64,000 nt of DNA from Antilocapra americana (GCA_007570785.1 ML664173.1:13425933-13489932), one strand, 5' to 3'. Shown: positions 1-24,258, counted from the stretch's first letter. Translations and numbers: made by a program. Notes: generated by a model from the sequence alone, not told the origin.

Positions 1-620
1 CTCTATTTTTCTGAATGGATGGAGCATTTTTAAAATAGCATCTTTCATCCTTGTCTGCTAATACTCTGTCATTTCTGTCTGTTTCTCTTGATAGACCTTT
101 CTCCTAGTTGCTGGGTCATGTTGTCCTGTTTCTTTGAATGCCTAGATTCTTTTACTACACATCATGACATTGTGAATTTTACATTATTAGGGACTGCATT
201 TTGTTGTATTCATTTAGGTAATAATGCTGGACTTTGTTCTTGAAATCAGTTGGATCCTCCCAGGACTTGCTGTTAAGGAGTGTTTGGGTGAGCCAGAGCA
301 GCTTCTAGTCGAGGGCTGATTTAGCTCCACTACCGGTGTGATTCTGAGGTCTTTGCCGTTTCAGTTGGTGAAAATAGAAATTACTCCCCGTTCCGTATGA
401 ATGCTGGGAATTGCTTAGTCTGCTGCTTTTTGGTGGCTCTCCCGAGCCTCTCATGGTTTCTTCTGTGTGTGCAGGTCAGCCCTTTGCCAAAGGCTCTTCT
501 GCAGGCCCTGAAACACTCTTGGTGCACTTTCCTCCTCTCCTTTTGTGCTGCCCAGTAAATTCTAGCCACCTTCGCCTCCCCAACTTCAAAATCTATTGTC
601 TTTAGCGAACAAGACTAGGT
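1..620. repeat. Ancient L1-like sequence in SPTLC2 intron
   Basis: The T-rich sequence with a degraded L1 feel (for example around 110-350) resembles old mammalian L1 ends. It lies in the intron upstream of SPTLC2 exon 10. No intact ORF is present. Orientation and subfamily were not determined. Confidence 0.35.
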
Positions 621-12512
<11,892 letters not shown>

Positions 12513-14555
12513 GCCTTTTTGGTGCTCCGCTACAGGAACTCTCCCGCTCACCCAGGAACTGCGTGTGGCCTCTCCGCGCCGGGGGCAGGAGCCACACTTC
12601 CGTGGCCATCTCGCGTGCAAGACCTTTCCTCAACTACTGACAGCGGCCACCTCCCTTCAGCGGCGTTTTGTGAATAGTGAGAAACTGCTGCGCATCCTTC
12701 CTTCGCTACATTTCACCTTTAAAAAAAGAAAAGAGGGTGACTCACTTTGCTTTTTTTTTTGTCCATTAAAAAAAAATGTTTTATTTTATAACTATTCTAA
12801 TTGTGACATCACGCTGACCCTAGCCCATCTCTGGCTAACCACGCTGGCCGTTTCACTCTTGCAGCCCCCTCCCACACCTGGGCCCGGCTGGAGCTCCTGC
12901 CGTCCCTGGCCACGCAGCCTTGAGACTCACCTGGCCCTCCTTCCTGGGGAGCAGGTGGCTCCCCCTCACCTCCAGTCCAGGTCTCAGAGGCTGCCAGCCT
13001 TGGAATCCCTGTTGAGCCCGTCACGACACAGTCCACCGGTGTTTTAAAGGTGACTGAAGTCTAGCCGTGTAAGAAAGGCAGTCATGACCAATGTTGCCGA
13101 AACTGCCCCCCTCCGCTTGGAACTCTCTGGCCAGGAGCCTCTGAGGCTTGGTCTTCGTCCGTTCTGTTCTGGTCACCAGAGGATACTCCTGCTTCACCAT
13201 CAAATGTTTCTCCATAATGGTCGCCCCCTAAAGGTTATGTCCAGTTGCTGGGTGTTGCCCAGGCTGTGATCTGACACTCCCTCCCCCACTTTAAGACACG
13301 TAGCTTGCAGCCGCATACCACCCTGGTCAGACCTCGGTGCTGAAGCTGATGCCCAAGCTCTCTGCTCTGTGTGCAGAGCGGCCCCTCGGTGATCCCTCCT
13401 GGCGGCACGAGATGGCAGGGGTGGTCTGGAAAGAGGTGGTGGCTCCTCGCATTCACAGAATGTCTGGTTTGGTTACTACTGCTTTCTACTTTTCAAAATT
13501 ACGACAGCCTCTGCCTGGGTCTGGGTCCAGATTAGGATTGAAACTGATAGAAGAAAATGTGGCTAAACGCTCCTCTCAGAAATCACTCGTCACGTTCCTG
13601 AGTTTATCAGCTCACCCTTTCTAGAGGGTGGCCTGTGTGAGTGTCCCTCTCGGAGCGATGTTGCTCCGCCGGCCTCAGCGGCCTAGTGCGGCTCTCAGCT
13701 GGCATCTGGGCCTCAGGGGCCCTGTCTCCTTCCGTTACCTCCTTGTTTCTCCCTGAGAAATTCTGAACACACTTTTTCGATAGCCTGAGATCTTCTTTGA
13801 CTCTGTTTTCATACCAGGCAAGGGAACATCTTTCAGTGAGCTTTATACTGCTTGACCAAAGAACAAATCTGAAAATCACTATGTTAAAGTTCTTACTTTT
13901 TTTTTTCCGTTGACCAAAGCTTAAGTGATGAGAACTTTGGACTTCTTTGTACCCAAGATCAGCTGTCTTCTAGTAGCCATTACAGGGGAAGGAGTGGAAA
14001 CAAAATGGAAGAACTATGTGTGAAAGCAGTTTTGTAGGTTTTTGAAATCACTCCTTTTATTGGTAAAAAAAATTCTCAGTCCAAGTTCCCTCTAGGCATC
14101 TTGTCATCAGATGTGGTATTTTTGTGCCGGTACGTTTAGTGGAGGACATAAACATGCTATCGCTGGCGAAGTTTTGTTTTCATATCTTAAGTTATCTTAG
14201 GTCACTGTCAGCATCTGAGAACCATAAAATAGTCTGAGGTTTTATTATACTTTTTTTAAAGAATTAAAAAAAAAAAGTGAACCAGGTAGAGATGCAGGGA
14301 CTGCATTTAGCATGTACAAGTTGGAGTAAAAAAGACTGTGGTGAACTTAAATCATCAGTCCTGTGAAATAAAATACATTACTAACATTTCCTGCACATCT
14401 AGGTCCTCACCATAGAACCCCATTAGAATACCAGAGAGCTTTCGCTGGTATAGAGTTTGCAAAAGTCACAGACTTTAAGCAATGAACTTAATGGCCAGTC
14501 TCTTATTTTGACTTGCATGAAGTCACTGCAACTTATAAATGTCAGTTATATGGGC

Positions 14556-14590
14556 ATTTAAATATATATATATATATGTGTGTGTGTATC
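14556..14590. repeat. TA/TG dinucleotide microsatellite
   Basis: A run of TA repeats passes directly into TG repeats within the presumed SPTLC2 3'UTR. It may be polymorphic. Confidence 0.85.
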
Positions 14591-15661
14591 ACTTTGCTAT
14601 GCAGTTATTTCAGGATAAATGCAGTTAAGTTACAGGTTTATTTTGAAGTGATAAAACCGTGATCTCACCAGGAACTCTCCTTTCTAGAGGACAAAACATC
14701 ATGCACACTGATTGTCTCTTCCTGAGACTAATGTAAATCTAGGGCCCAGTCATAGCACAAACAGCATTATTTAGCCATGTACTAGGGAAAATACAGGTGT
14801 ATGTAAATGAAGTCATTGGGAATGAGTAGAAACCCGGAACAAATGAGTGTTGTTTAGTACACGGTTTATCCCAGCCTGCTTCAGGAATCTGCTAACCATT
14901 CCTACCAAAGCTAATCCATCAGAGTTAGTAGATAGAGGTGTGACTAATCCTTAGGACTTTTTCTCATCTCTCTTTTCATTTAGCATTGTCTTCATCCATT
15001 TCAGGTTTTATATGACCGTTTTGTGCAGATCACATCAGAAACCAGGAAGTGTGTCACTAGGGGACATCAAAATCCCATCCAAAGAATGGATCAACTGACA
15101 ATGTCAGATTCTCCTCCCATCTTTATTAAAAGCTTTGCCCTAGAATATGGTGTGTGTTTTGGAACAAATAAATATTGAAAGGGAATGTTCAGGTTTAAGG
15201 TCTTTGGAGCACCAAACTTTTCGCTTTGCTTTGGAACATTTTTTCCCTTTAAAAAACACTCTGGTCCCGGAGCCCAGAGTACTGCTTGCTCGTTTGAGGA
15301 ACTCAGCACCTTTAGTCTCTTCATCACTATCTCAGACTTCTGTGATAGGTTATTTCAGTTGGTCAAACAGGCTTCTTCCTTATGTGGTCATGGAAGGTGA
15401 ACAGAAATAAGGAGCACAGCTGCTGAGGGCTGTGTGTTTGCCTGGTGCCTTTTCAGAAGCCAAAGCCGTGTTTATTCCCTCATGCCTCCCTTTCCAAATT
15501 GATGAGGATCTCTGGCAACTTGTCTTGTCATACTGGGTTAGGCAGCAGCACAGAACTGCTAGTCACGTGAAGAAAGAGAATTCGGGTTCTTCTTTTGGAT
15601 GAATCTGTGGCAAAACCACCTTCAGAAGGTTGAATGTAATTGACTGTCGCCTGGTTTTCTC

Positions 15662-15777
15662 TTTTTTGGCCACTCCGCATGGCAGGCAGAAGTCTAGTTC
15701 CCCTGTCAGGGATCAAACCCGTGCCTCCTGCAGTGGAAGCGTGGAGTCTTAACCACTGGACTGCCAGGAAAGTCCCT
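15662..15777 (-). mobile_element. CHR-type tRNA SINE fragment in the SPTLC2 3'UTR
   Basis: Reversed tRNA head (GGGATCAAACCCGTGCC then CCACTGGACTGCCAGGAAAGTCC). It is flanked by direct copies of CCTGGTTTTCT at about 15650 and 15779, the target-site duplication. Confidence 0.8.
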
Positions 15778-17471
15778 CCTGGTTTTCTTGTAATAATATA
15801 AAGAGTTGCTGTGACCGCATTCCCAGGATGTCTCTCTTGATGTTGTAGGTAAGCCAGAATAGGTTCTAATCTCTATTTGTTATAACCTGTGTGGTTAGAA
15901 AAGACAGAAGAGTTCTTTTCCTCTGTCCACCGTCAGGAACATCAAGAATTGTTGAGCACTTCACACAGGTAAAATCAGTGTAGCCCCAAGGGGTAATGAA
16001 GGGAGAGTTATGGAAATCACAGGATTCGTCTTGGCTGTTGAGCAGCTGTCTGCTTCATTGCACCCTCGGCCTGTAGATTGATATGCTGCTACCTGCCTAA
16101 TGTGGAAGCCCAGTGCCCAGTAGGCATCTTAATCCGTGAAGCCAGTTAATCAAAATATCTTCCATTCTCTCCTCATCGTTACCTCCATGACACACGGTGT
16201 TCAGACTCCTAGCCAGTTGCCATGTGCCCAGATAGCTAAGTTAGACCGCTGGCTTCCTGTCTTATTGTACAGAAGAAATGCCAGGACTCGCCAATAATCC
16301 CTTTGCTCTTAATGTGTAAAAATGTCATTGCCCCTTTAGTGATTCCCAGTGACTTCTAAGAACCCGTTCCTATAAGAGTCAGCCTTTTCTAGGGAGGAGA
16401 CTGAAGGGGCTAGCCCGAGCCTTCATCGGAAATGTTTTTTCTAGTCTCTGCTGAGTCTGGAGTTACCACATTCCCAGTCATTCTTGGGAAGGACTTGGGG
16501 GAGCTGTGGTCAAGGTCTCATTTACTACGGAGTACACATGATAAATGGCCTTATAAACTGAGATTCTTTGTGGTATGATGAGTTTATTCAACTGACCGTA
16601 AAGAACTCAGTGGCTCTTAAACTGCCGTTACTATGTTTTTAATGAAGCATACCCAAAGCTCTGTTCTTTTGGAGCAGTTGTGGAGAGGTTGAATGAAAGG
16701 TAAAAGTCATCGCAGCACCCTGACATTGTGCCAAGCATCCTGCCTTGTTGCCATCTGCATGGATAATGGAGCCTCCCATGGACGAGGAGCCTGGCGCCCA
16801 CTCAGTGTCTGCTTTTCTCACCATGGTTCTGGAGTTCCTTGTGCACAGCTCTGTTGCTTGGCCCAGGTCTTCCTAAGAAGTGTGGAACATGTCCCTGTCC
16901 AGGGTGGGATGTCTCCACCCTTAGCATTAGATCTTGTTCCCTCAGTTGTTAAGGGTTGGAACAGTAAAAAGCATCCTTGATGGTTCTTCAGAGGAGGACT
17001 AGTGAGGTCACCAAGTCAGCCAGCATGCCCACACAGTCTTAATGATCCCTCTCTGGATAAAGGCAGCTAACATTAAGAGAAGGGGGAAAGATAAACGAAG
17101 AATAGAGACATAGCTTATGGGGAGCTGAGCTCTTTATTTTGTTGGCCTGTGTATTTTTCATTCCTGAAAAACTGGAATTTGCAAGAGGTGCTGTGATAAC
17201 CCTTCTCCAGCCCTGTAATGCTCATATAATCTGTGAAAGAGAAGGGAAATATATAAATTAATTTTTTTAAGATTTAGTATTGTGTTGAAATGTCACCCTG
17301 TCTACCTTCTTTGCTGAATGATTTTTTGTTTTTGATTTGTTAGATGATGGTTGAGCTATAAATAATGGCTTGGGGGAGATGTATCCATTCTGAGAGTGTA
17401 TGTTAAGTGCTGAAGGGGAACTACTTGAGATGACTTAAGAATCATCCCATGCAAATACATTGTTTTGCTCC

Positions 17472-17477
17472 AATAAA
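17472..17477 (+). terminator. SPTLC2: Candidate distal SPTLC2 poly(A) signal
   Basis: AATAAA within CCAATAAAATACTC, at the point where repeat-poor sequence gives way to SINE-rich intergenic DNA. The most distal of three hexamers; use not shown. Confidence 0.5.
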
Positions 17478-17506
17478 ATACTCGAAAAGCTGTATCTGCC
17501 TTTATT

Positions 17507-17942
17507 CATTCAACCAATAAATAGTACTGTTTCCATGCCAGACACTGCGCTGTGTGTCACTCAGTCGTGTCCGACTCTTTGCAGCTCCGTAGACTGTAGC
17601 CCGCCAAGTTCCTCCATCCATGGGATTCTCCAGGCGAGAATACTGGAGTGGGTTGCCATTTCCTTCAGGGGATCTTCCTGACCCAGGGATCAAACCCACA
17701 TCTCTCATACTGGCAGGCAGATTCTTTACCACTGAGCCACTTGGGAAACCCAAGAGCAATTCATACAGGGAGTCAAAAGGAGGTGGGGCGAGACTTTTGG
17801 GTTCACAGTGGCTGGAACAGTAACAGAACAAGCCAAGATTTTAACAACATAACTCACCCCCTCTTCCCACCTTGTACTTTGGGTCATCACAGCATTCAAC
17901 CAATAAATACCAAGTGCTGTTTCCATGCCAGGCACTGCGCTG
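17507..17942. repeat. Pair of ~48-bp direct repeats around a Bov-tA
   Basis: Copies at 17507-17552 and 17893-17942 share CATTCAACCAATAAATA and CTGTTTCCATGCCA followed by GCACTGCGCTG-type sequence. They differ by a 5-nt gap and a few bases. The left copy runs straight into the Bov-tA. Confidence 0.75.
17552..17751 (-). mobile_element. Bov-tA SINE
   Basis: CACTCAGTCGTGTCCGACTC..., GAATACTGGAGTGGGTTGCC and the reversed tRNA head ending GAGCCACTTGGGAAACCC. Inserted beside the left copy of the direct repeat. Confidence 0.92.
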
Positions 17943-18261
17943 AGCATCACCAATAACCGCAGTGAACAAAAAAAGGGTTCCTACTTTAAAGTAAACAAAT
18001 AAGCATATGAACCAAATAAGAAACTGCTAAGTTCCATGAAGGAAAGGTAAATGACGTGAGACGATTGGAACCAGTGCCTGGTTTAGACAAAGGTGATAGA
18101 GGAAACTTCTGTAAGGAGTGGAGAATCTGGAAGAGTGCTTGACGCTCACTGAGTAAAGAGCCAGTGGTGAGGTGGGGCTCACCAGGAGGTGGTGGAGGCC
18201 TGTTGCACAGGCTGTTGTGAGTTTCTGGGAAAACTAGTGAAAACTTCTAAGCATTGGAAAG

Positions 18262-19560
18262 AATATCCCCTAGCATGCTTTTTTGTAGACAATGACAAAT
18301 TTGATTAAATTCATATGGAAATGCAAAGGACCTAGAGTAGCCAAAACAATTTTGTAACGGTACTTACACTGTGTATATGTGCTCAGTCATGTCTGACTCT
18401 GTGGCCCCCGTGGACTACAGCCCACCAGGTTCCTCTGCCCATGGAATTTTTCAGGCAAGAATACTGCAGTGGGGTGCCATTTCCTACTCCAGGGGATCTT
18501 CCCGACTAAGGGATCGAACCTGATTTCAAAACTTGTGTGCAAAGAAAACTGCAGTAACCGAGAGTGCTATCAACCAAGCAATTGATGCTAGACTAGGCAT
18601 AAGAGCAATAAAACAGAATAGGGAGTCCAGAAATAAACCCACACGTGTATGGTTAGTTGAGTTTTGACACATGCCAAGTTAATTCAAGGGAAAAGGACCT
18701 TCAACCCTTATATAACACTATTAAATCATAGATGTGAACATAGGAAAAAATACAAAGCTTCTAGGAAAAACTATAAAAAAATCTGTGACTTTGGATTAGG
18801 TGCAGTGATTTCTTCAGACACAAAAAAGGCTCAAAAATGCTGATAAACGACTTATTTAAAAAAAAAAACTAGGAAAATGTAACAATATAGGTCACAGACT
18901 GGGTTAAAATATCCACAGAACATATATCTGACAAAGGCTGTCTAGAATGTATAAAGAATTCTTAAAGCTCACTAAGAGGAGACTATTGAGTAAAAAATAG
19001 GCAAGAGATTTGAACAGACACTTCACAAAAGGAATACTAGGGGCCAGTAAGCTCAGTATCACTGATTATTAAGGACATGCAAATTAAAACTGCTATAAGA
19101 TGCTACCATTCATCCACCTGCTAGAATGGCTAAATTTTAAAAGAATTACAGTACCAAGTGTTGATGAAGGTGGGGATGCAAAGTGGTACAGCCATTTGAG
19201 AAACAGTTTGGCAGTTTTTTGACAGTTTCATCCAAGATAAGTGAAAACATATCCACAAAGGAACTGGCACTTGAATATTCATAGTTGCTTAATTCATGAT
19301 AGCTCCAAAGTGAAAACAATCCAAATGCCATCATAATTAATAGGAGAAGAAGCAAAATGGTCATGTAGTGGAATACTACTTAGCTGTGAAAAGGAATGGA
19401 TTACTGACAACTAGATGGATGAATCCCAACCATGCTCGAAGAAAGAAGACAAACAAATAAATAAAGGTTGTATACAAAATTCTTAAAAGGAAAACTAACT
19501 TATGATGACAGAAAATGGAGAAGTGCTTACCAGGAGCCAGGAGTGGGGAGGTAGGGATTA
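18262..19560 (+). mobile_element. L1 LINE 3' part, split by a Bov-tA
   Basis: L1 ORF2-end sequence (CAAATTTGATTAAATTCATATG, GGACCTAGAGTAGCCAAAAC) is interrupted at about 18374-18521 and continues to an old 3'UTR. Coding capacity is destroyed. Confidence 0.75.
18374..18521 (-). mobile_element. Bov-tA SINE, truncated, nested in L1
   Basis: GTGCTCAGTCATGTCTGACTC through CGACTAAGGGATCGAACC; the tRNA head is cut short. It is younger than the L1 it interrupts. Confidence 0.88.
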
Positions 19561-19574
19561 ATTGAACAAAGAGA

Positions 19575-20700
19575 TTATTAAAGGATAGTTTTTCAAAAAA
19601 GAAAATCTTGACTCTTCTAGAGATGTAAAAATGAAAGATTTTATTTAACTCATTGATGAGGAAACAAGCGTATTACAACCAATTCAAAGGAGATTAGAAA
19701 ACAAACTTTATGGGGCAGGAATATTAAATGTACAAATGACAAAACTGATTTCTTTCACCCTAGGGGTGGTAGGTCAGTTGAACCTCCCCAGGACAGGACA
19801 GAATTTGCATTTAAATAGACAAGAATTATTTTGCTTTGCTATTAGTTACCTACAACCAAGTTGTAAAACAGGTCCAAGACAATGAAAGACTAGAATCAGA
19901 TAACTCAAAGGATGTACTGTAGACAATGCATTGTTTTCCACTGAAGCATATTTATTCTTCCTGCAGTTCACCAAAGGAAACTAGAGTTCTGAGAAATTTC
20001 TGTATCATGATGATACTAGTGATTACCTGGATGTATACATTTGTCAAAACTCATTCAACTACACAGTTAAAATAAGTGTATTTTAGCCTTCCTTCAGCTT
20101 CTCTGAGTTTCAGTGGGCAGATGCAAGCACTTGTTAATTAGGAAAGGGAGAGGATGCCAGAGCAGAGAGGAAACAGTCAAGAGCAGCTTTGGGGCAAGGT
20201 GCTAGTTCCCCATCAAAGGATACATACAACAGTATCTTTGAGCTATTCTGCAGGTAGTGTAACCCACTCCAGGTGGAAAAAGTTAATGATTAATGATGGT
20301 ATGCTGCCCACAAGCATGTACACCCCAGACCAGTTGGACCTAAAGGTTGATGGTGTGGACTCCTACTTACCTCATCACCCACCCATCAAAAGAATGTCCA
20401 CCAGCTGATTGTGCCCTCTTTGAACAATTACAATAAAACTTGTTGACTTTCCTGGTGGATCAATGGTAAAGAATCTACCTTGCAATGCAGGGAACATGGG
20501 TTCAATCCCTGGTCCGGGAGGATTCTGCCTAAACCCACATGCCACAACTAAGACCTGGTGCAGCCAAATAAATTTTTAAAAAATAAATAAAAGCAAAACT
20601 TGTCACTATTTTTCCACAAGTTGGGATACTTGGTTTTGAGGGCATTAGCCCACTGTGTCCCCCTTGCCTGGTAAAGTAATAAAGCTATATTTTTCTACTT
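19575..20700 (+). mobile_element. Possible old ERV LTR-like block (split by a SINE)
   Basis: Unique-looking sequence with two AATAAA hexamers near its end. The CCCTTGCCTGGTAAAGTAA then TAAAGC context before 20690 resembles mammalian LTR 3' parts. No LTR pair or retroviral ORF is visible. Weak call. Confidence 0.3.
20445..20583 (+). mobile_element. tRNA-derived cetartiodactyl SINE (CHR-like)
   Basis: TTTCCTGGTGGATCAATGG..., GGGTTCAATCCCTGG (B box), then an A-rich tail with AAATAAATAAA. Flanked by AAAACTTGT on both sides. Confidence 0.8.
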
Positions 20701-20747
20701 CACCCCCTAACAGAGAAAACTAAAATAGGTGTGTTTGTTGTATGTAA

Positions 20748-21346
20748 GTTCAGTTCAGTCTCTCAGTCGTGTCCGACTCTTTGCAACCCCATGGACTGCA
20801 GCATGTCAGGCCTCCCTGTCCATCACCAACTCCCGGAATCCACCCAAACCCATGTCCATTGTGTCAGTGATGCCATCTCATCCTGTCATCCCCTTCTCCT
20901 CCTGCCCCCAATCCTTCCCAGCATCAGGGTCTTTTCCAATGAGTCAGCTCTTCGCATCAGGTGGCCAAAGTATTGGAGCTTCAGCTTCAACATCAGTCCT
21001 TCCAATGAATATTCAGGACTGATTTCCTTTAGAATTGACTGGTTGGATCTCCTTGCAGTCCAAGGGACTCTCAAGAGTCTTCTCCAACACCACAGTTCAA
21101 AAGCATCCATTCTTCAGTGTTCAGCTTTCTTTATAGTCCAACTCTCACATCCATACATGACTACTGGAAAAACCATAGCTTTGACTAGACAGACCTTTGT
21201 TGGCAAAGTAATGTCTCTGCTTTTTAATATGCTGTCTAAGTTGGTCATAACTTTCCTTCCAAGGAGTAAGCCTCTTTTAATTTCATGGCTGCAGTCAGCC
21301 ACTGTTTCCACTGTTTCTCCATCTATTTGCCATGAAGTGATGGGAC
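20748..21346 (-). mobile_element. BovB LINE 3' fragment
   Basis: The minus strand encodes the BovB C-terminal block ([47 protein letters not shown]). 5'-truncated, about 600 bp. Confidence 0.92.
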
Positions 21347-21807
21347 TTATACCTCAACAAAGTTGATCAACTAAAGCAAAGATAACCAACAGCATTTGGG
21401 GAGAAAGGAGTGAAAACAAGAGTGGATACAGACTAATCAGAAGACTATTACAGCTGTTCAGGTAAGGGGCAGGGAGACTCCCAGTGGAGTGGTAGTGACT
21501 GACTTGGAGACACATGAATGAATGAATTCATGATTTTCAAACTCCATGTTTAATCTGGTGTGAGGTGCAAAAGTTTGATGAAATGACAAAATATTGAACT
21601 GGATGTGAAAACCATTTTACAAAAAAAAAATCCTTAAAAAACCCCTCACATTTAGTAAAAGCAATAGGGCATAGCAGGTGCTCAAATGCTGTTTCTTTGG
21701 GCTAATATTTGAGTGTTTACTGTGAGTTTTGACATGTATACACTAGATATCTTATTAGGCTGAACCATTTGAAATTACCCATTTTGACCCCAAAATGGCA
21801 ACATCGT

Positions 21808-22020
21808 ATGTGCTGTGCTTAGTCGCTCAGTCGTGTCTGACGCTTTGTGACCTCGTGGACTGTAGCCTGCCAGGCTCCTCTGTCCATGGGGATTCTCCAG
21901 GCAAGAATACTGGTGTGGGTTGCCATGCCTCCTCCAGAGAATCTTCCCAACCCAGGGATCGAACCCAAGTCTTCTGCATTGCAGGCAGATTCTTTACCAT
22001 CTGAGCCACCAGGGAAGCCC
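21808..22020 (-). mobile_element. Bov-tA SINE
   Basis: GTGCTTAGTCGCTCAGTCG... to ...CTGAGCCACCAGGGAAGCCC. Nearly full length and well preserved. Confidence 0.95.
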
Positions 22021-22059
22021 AGCAACTTCATATAGCTCAATCTAATATAAGTCCTTAGA

Positions 22060-22235
22060 TTCTTATTTACTCCTCACACCTGTGAGGTGGGTAGCCCCTC
22101 CCCATCCCCCACACTTTTACAGATGACAGAAGCACCCACCAAGGGGTCAAAGAATTTGCCCACTATCACCTTAGCAGCAAGGTTCAAATCCATGTGGCCG
22201 ACTCCAGATCCCGGCTGTAACCCCTGTGATGCGCT
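22060..22235 (-). mobile_element. MIR SINE
   Basis: MIR core in reverse: TTTTACAGATGACAGAAGC..., CACTATCACCTTAGCAGC, GGTTCAAATCCATGTGG. Confidence 0.6.
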
Positions 22236-22959
22236 ACTCAGAACACTGGACCATCCAGGTTAGAGCTGTCCGCGATGGGAGTGGTTTCTTAGAAACGTGT
22301 CCAGTCTCCTAGGAGTTTCTAAAGCCAAACCAGATCCCAAATGGAACCCTAGGGCCAGGTTTCTGGCCATCCTTCCCAGCGCCTCCAGGAATCTGCTGTC
22401 CCTGCCCAGAATCCGGGCAGCCTTTGCGCTCCTCCATATCCCCTGGATACGCATCTCCTAATAACGACTTCTGATGGCTCCTCAGCTACCTGTCCAAACC
22501 CCACCCCACCTGCCCTGTGTCACGGGGCTCACAGCCCCTGACAGCCACATCCGGCCTCTAAAATCATCACTGCCACTCGGAGTTCCTGATCGCTATCACA
22601 AGCTGACTCGCACGCTCTACATGGAAGGATCCCTGCACGAGCGTCTGGCTGCGGGGCCTGGGTGACCCCACTCTTTTACTCAGGATGACAGGGCAGGGCA
22701 GGATCTTCCTACCACTCCCTCAAACGTGGCTAGCTGCTGTCCTGGGACTTGATGCTCACACCGGAGTCTCAGCTCTCTTCTGGCCTGAAGTGCTCAACAC
22801 CAGGGCGAGGAAATTGGGTGCGGAGTAGCAGGTGTTTTACGGGTCTCCACCTCCTGCAAGGGAGCTGGAGGAGCTCTGGGGGAATGATTTCCAGGTCTTC
22901 CTCCCCAGGCCTACCTCTCTTGGTTTGGAGCACATTTGCCCCAAATCTGAAGGCTCCCG

Positions 22960-23860
22960 CGTCTGGCGCTGCGGCGCGTCTTCTGCCCGCGAGGCCCTGG
23001 CGGTCCGTGAGCCCCGGCGGCGCCCACCGAGCGCCCGGGCAAATCGGGGGGGGACCCCGCCGGCGTCGGAGAGCAGGACTGGAGAGCGCGGCCGGGGGGC
23101 CGCCACTTCCCCCGAACAGGAATTCGCTTGGGGCTGCGGCGGGGACCGAGGGCGGAGAGAGGGCCAGGTCACAGGGAGCCGCCCGCCGGCCCAAGACGCG
23201 TCCGCGAGCGCGGGCGGCCCGTCCTCCGCGGAGCGCGAGAGACACCCCGGCGCGCCGGCCGGAGAGCCGCGCGGCGCCCCCGCCAGGCCCGGACCCGAGA
23301 GAGCGGCGAGCCGCGCGCCCCCCGGCCCGCGCGCCCGGGGCAGGCGAGGCGGCGGCGGGCGGAGCCGGCCGGGAGGGAGAGCGTGCGGCGCCTCCCGGCC
23401 GCGCGGGGCTCGTCCTCGGCGAGGTGCTGCGGGCGGCGCTGCCGGCCGCGGTGCGAGGGCTGCCCCTGCGGAAGCCGCGCGGAGCCGGCGGAGGTGAGCG
23501 GCGGGGCGCGCGCGGTCCCTGCGCCCCCGGCCCCGGCGTCCCCGAGCACCCGGCGCTGGCCCGCTGCGCCCGACCTGTGGGGGCCCCTACCGCGAGGAGA
23601 AACCTCACTTCTGGGCGGAGTAGGGCGCGGAGTCGCCCCGGAGCCGCCCGGCTCCCTCTCCGGTCGGCCCGCCGCCCCTGCGCCGCTGCCTGACCCTGAG
23701 CGAACCTCGCCGGCAGCGGGGCCCGTCCAGGGTGCGCTCCAAGAGGAGGATGGGCGAGGACCACCGCCCTCTGCGGGCCGGCGGGCGGGGGTTGCTGAGG
23801 TTCCGACGGTCCAGTGCCCCCCGGTGCAGCCTCTTCAGTCAGATCTGCAAAGGATGTGAG
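22960..23860. promoter_or_regulatory. CpG island over the former ISM2 promoter and exon 1
   Basis: About 900 bp of dense CpG with strong GC bias, unlike its flanks. It contains the ISM2 exon 1 remnant (23383-23493). Any remaining promoter activity is inferred from base composition only. Confidence 0.8.
23383..23493 (+). pseudogene. ISM2: ISM2 exon 1 remnant (signal peptide)
   Basis: One frame reads RAGLVLGEVLRAALPAAV then RGLPLRKPRG, aligning with the human signal peptide and following basic stretch. Donor GTGAGC at 23494 is intact. The expected ATG appears as GTG, followed by what looks like a 1-base deletion before the hydrophobic stretch. Charged residues also break the hydrophobic core. 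Confidence 0.75.
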
Positions 23861-23897
23861 TCCTTCGGGGTGTGAATTGAGAGAAGGTGAGGTAATA

Positions 23898-24090
23898 AGA
23901 CCCTGATGCTGGAAAAGATTGAAGGCCAGAGGAGAAGGGGACGACAGAGGATGGGATGTTTGGATGGCATCACCGACGCGATGGACACGAGTTTGAGTAA
24001 ACTCCTGCAGTTGGGGAGGCCTGGCGTGCTGCAGTCCGTGGGGTCGCAAGGAGTGGGACAAGACTGAGAGACTGAACTGACCGACTGAGG
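23898..24090 (+). mobile_element. BovB LINE 3' end fragment
   Basis: GACCCTGATGCTGGAAAAGA..., GGATGGCATCACCGACGCGA, ending GACTGAACTGACCGACTGA. About 190 bp in the opposite orientation to the neighbouring BovB copies. Confidence 0.9.
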
Positions 24091-24258
24091 TCGTAAGTGG
24101 GGGAACTGCTGGGTGGGACCTTTATATTTATTATTAGGTGCTTGGACAAGCAGAAGAGGCCAGTAAGAGGTACAGGAACACTTTCTGGGCCGAGGGGGCC
24201 TATGAGTGGACTTTTGGATTAGACCGAAGACAAAGGAGTGAGACCAAGAGTAGTTTCG

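Larger units (their letters stand above)
12513..17495 (+). other. SPTLC2: Probable long SPTLC2 3'UTR
   Basis: About 5 kb after the stop are mostly unique, contain almost no young SINEs, and hold several AATAAA hexamers (14367, 15167, 17472). I recall the human mRNA also having a very long 3'UTR. The extent is inferred; shorter isoforms may end earlier. Confidence 0.6.

Noticed and set aside
12565..13047. 160-codon open frame after the SPTLC2 stop
   Set aside because: Lies in the presumed 3'UTR, contains a low-complexity A/T run and no known domain.
22769..24061. Very long open frames on both strands (430 and 314 codons) in the ISM2 CpG island
   Set aside because: GC-rich DNA rarely contains stop codons; the frames show no domains, run into BovB sequence and conflict with the ISM2 exon 1 frame.
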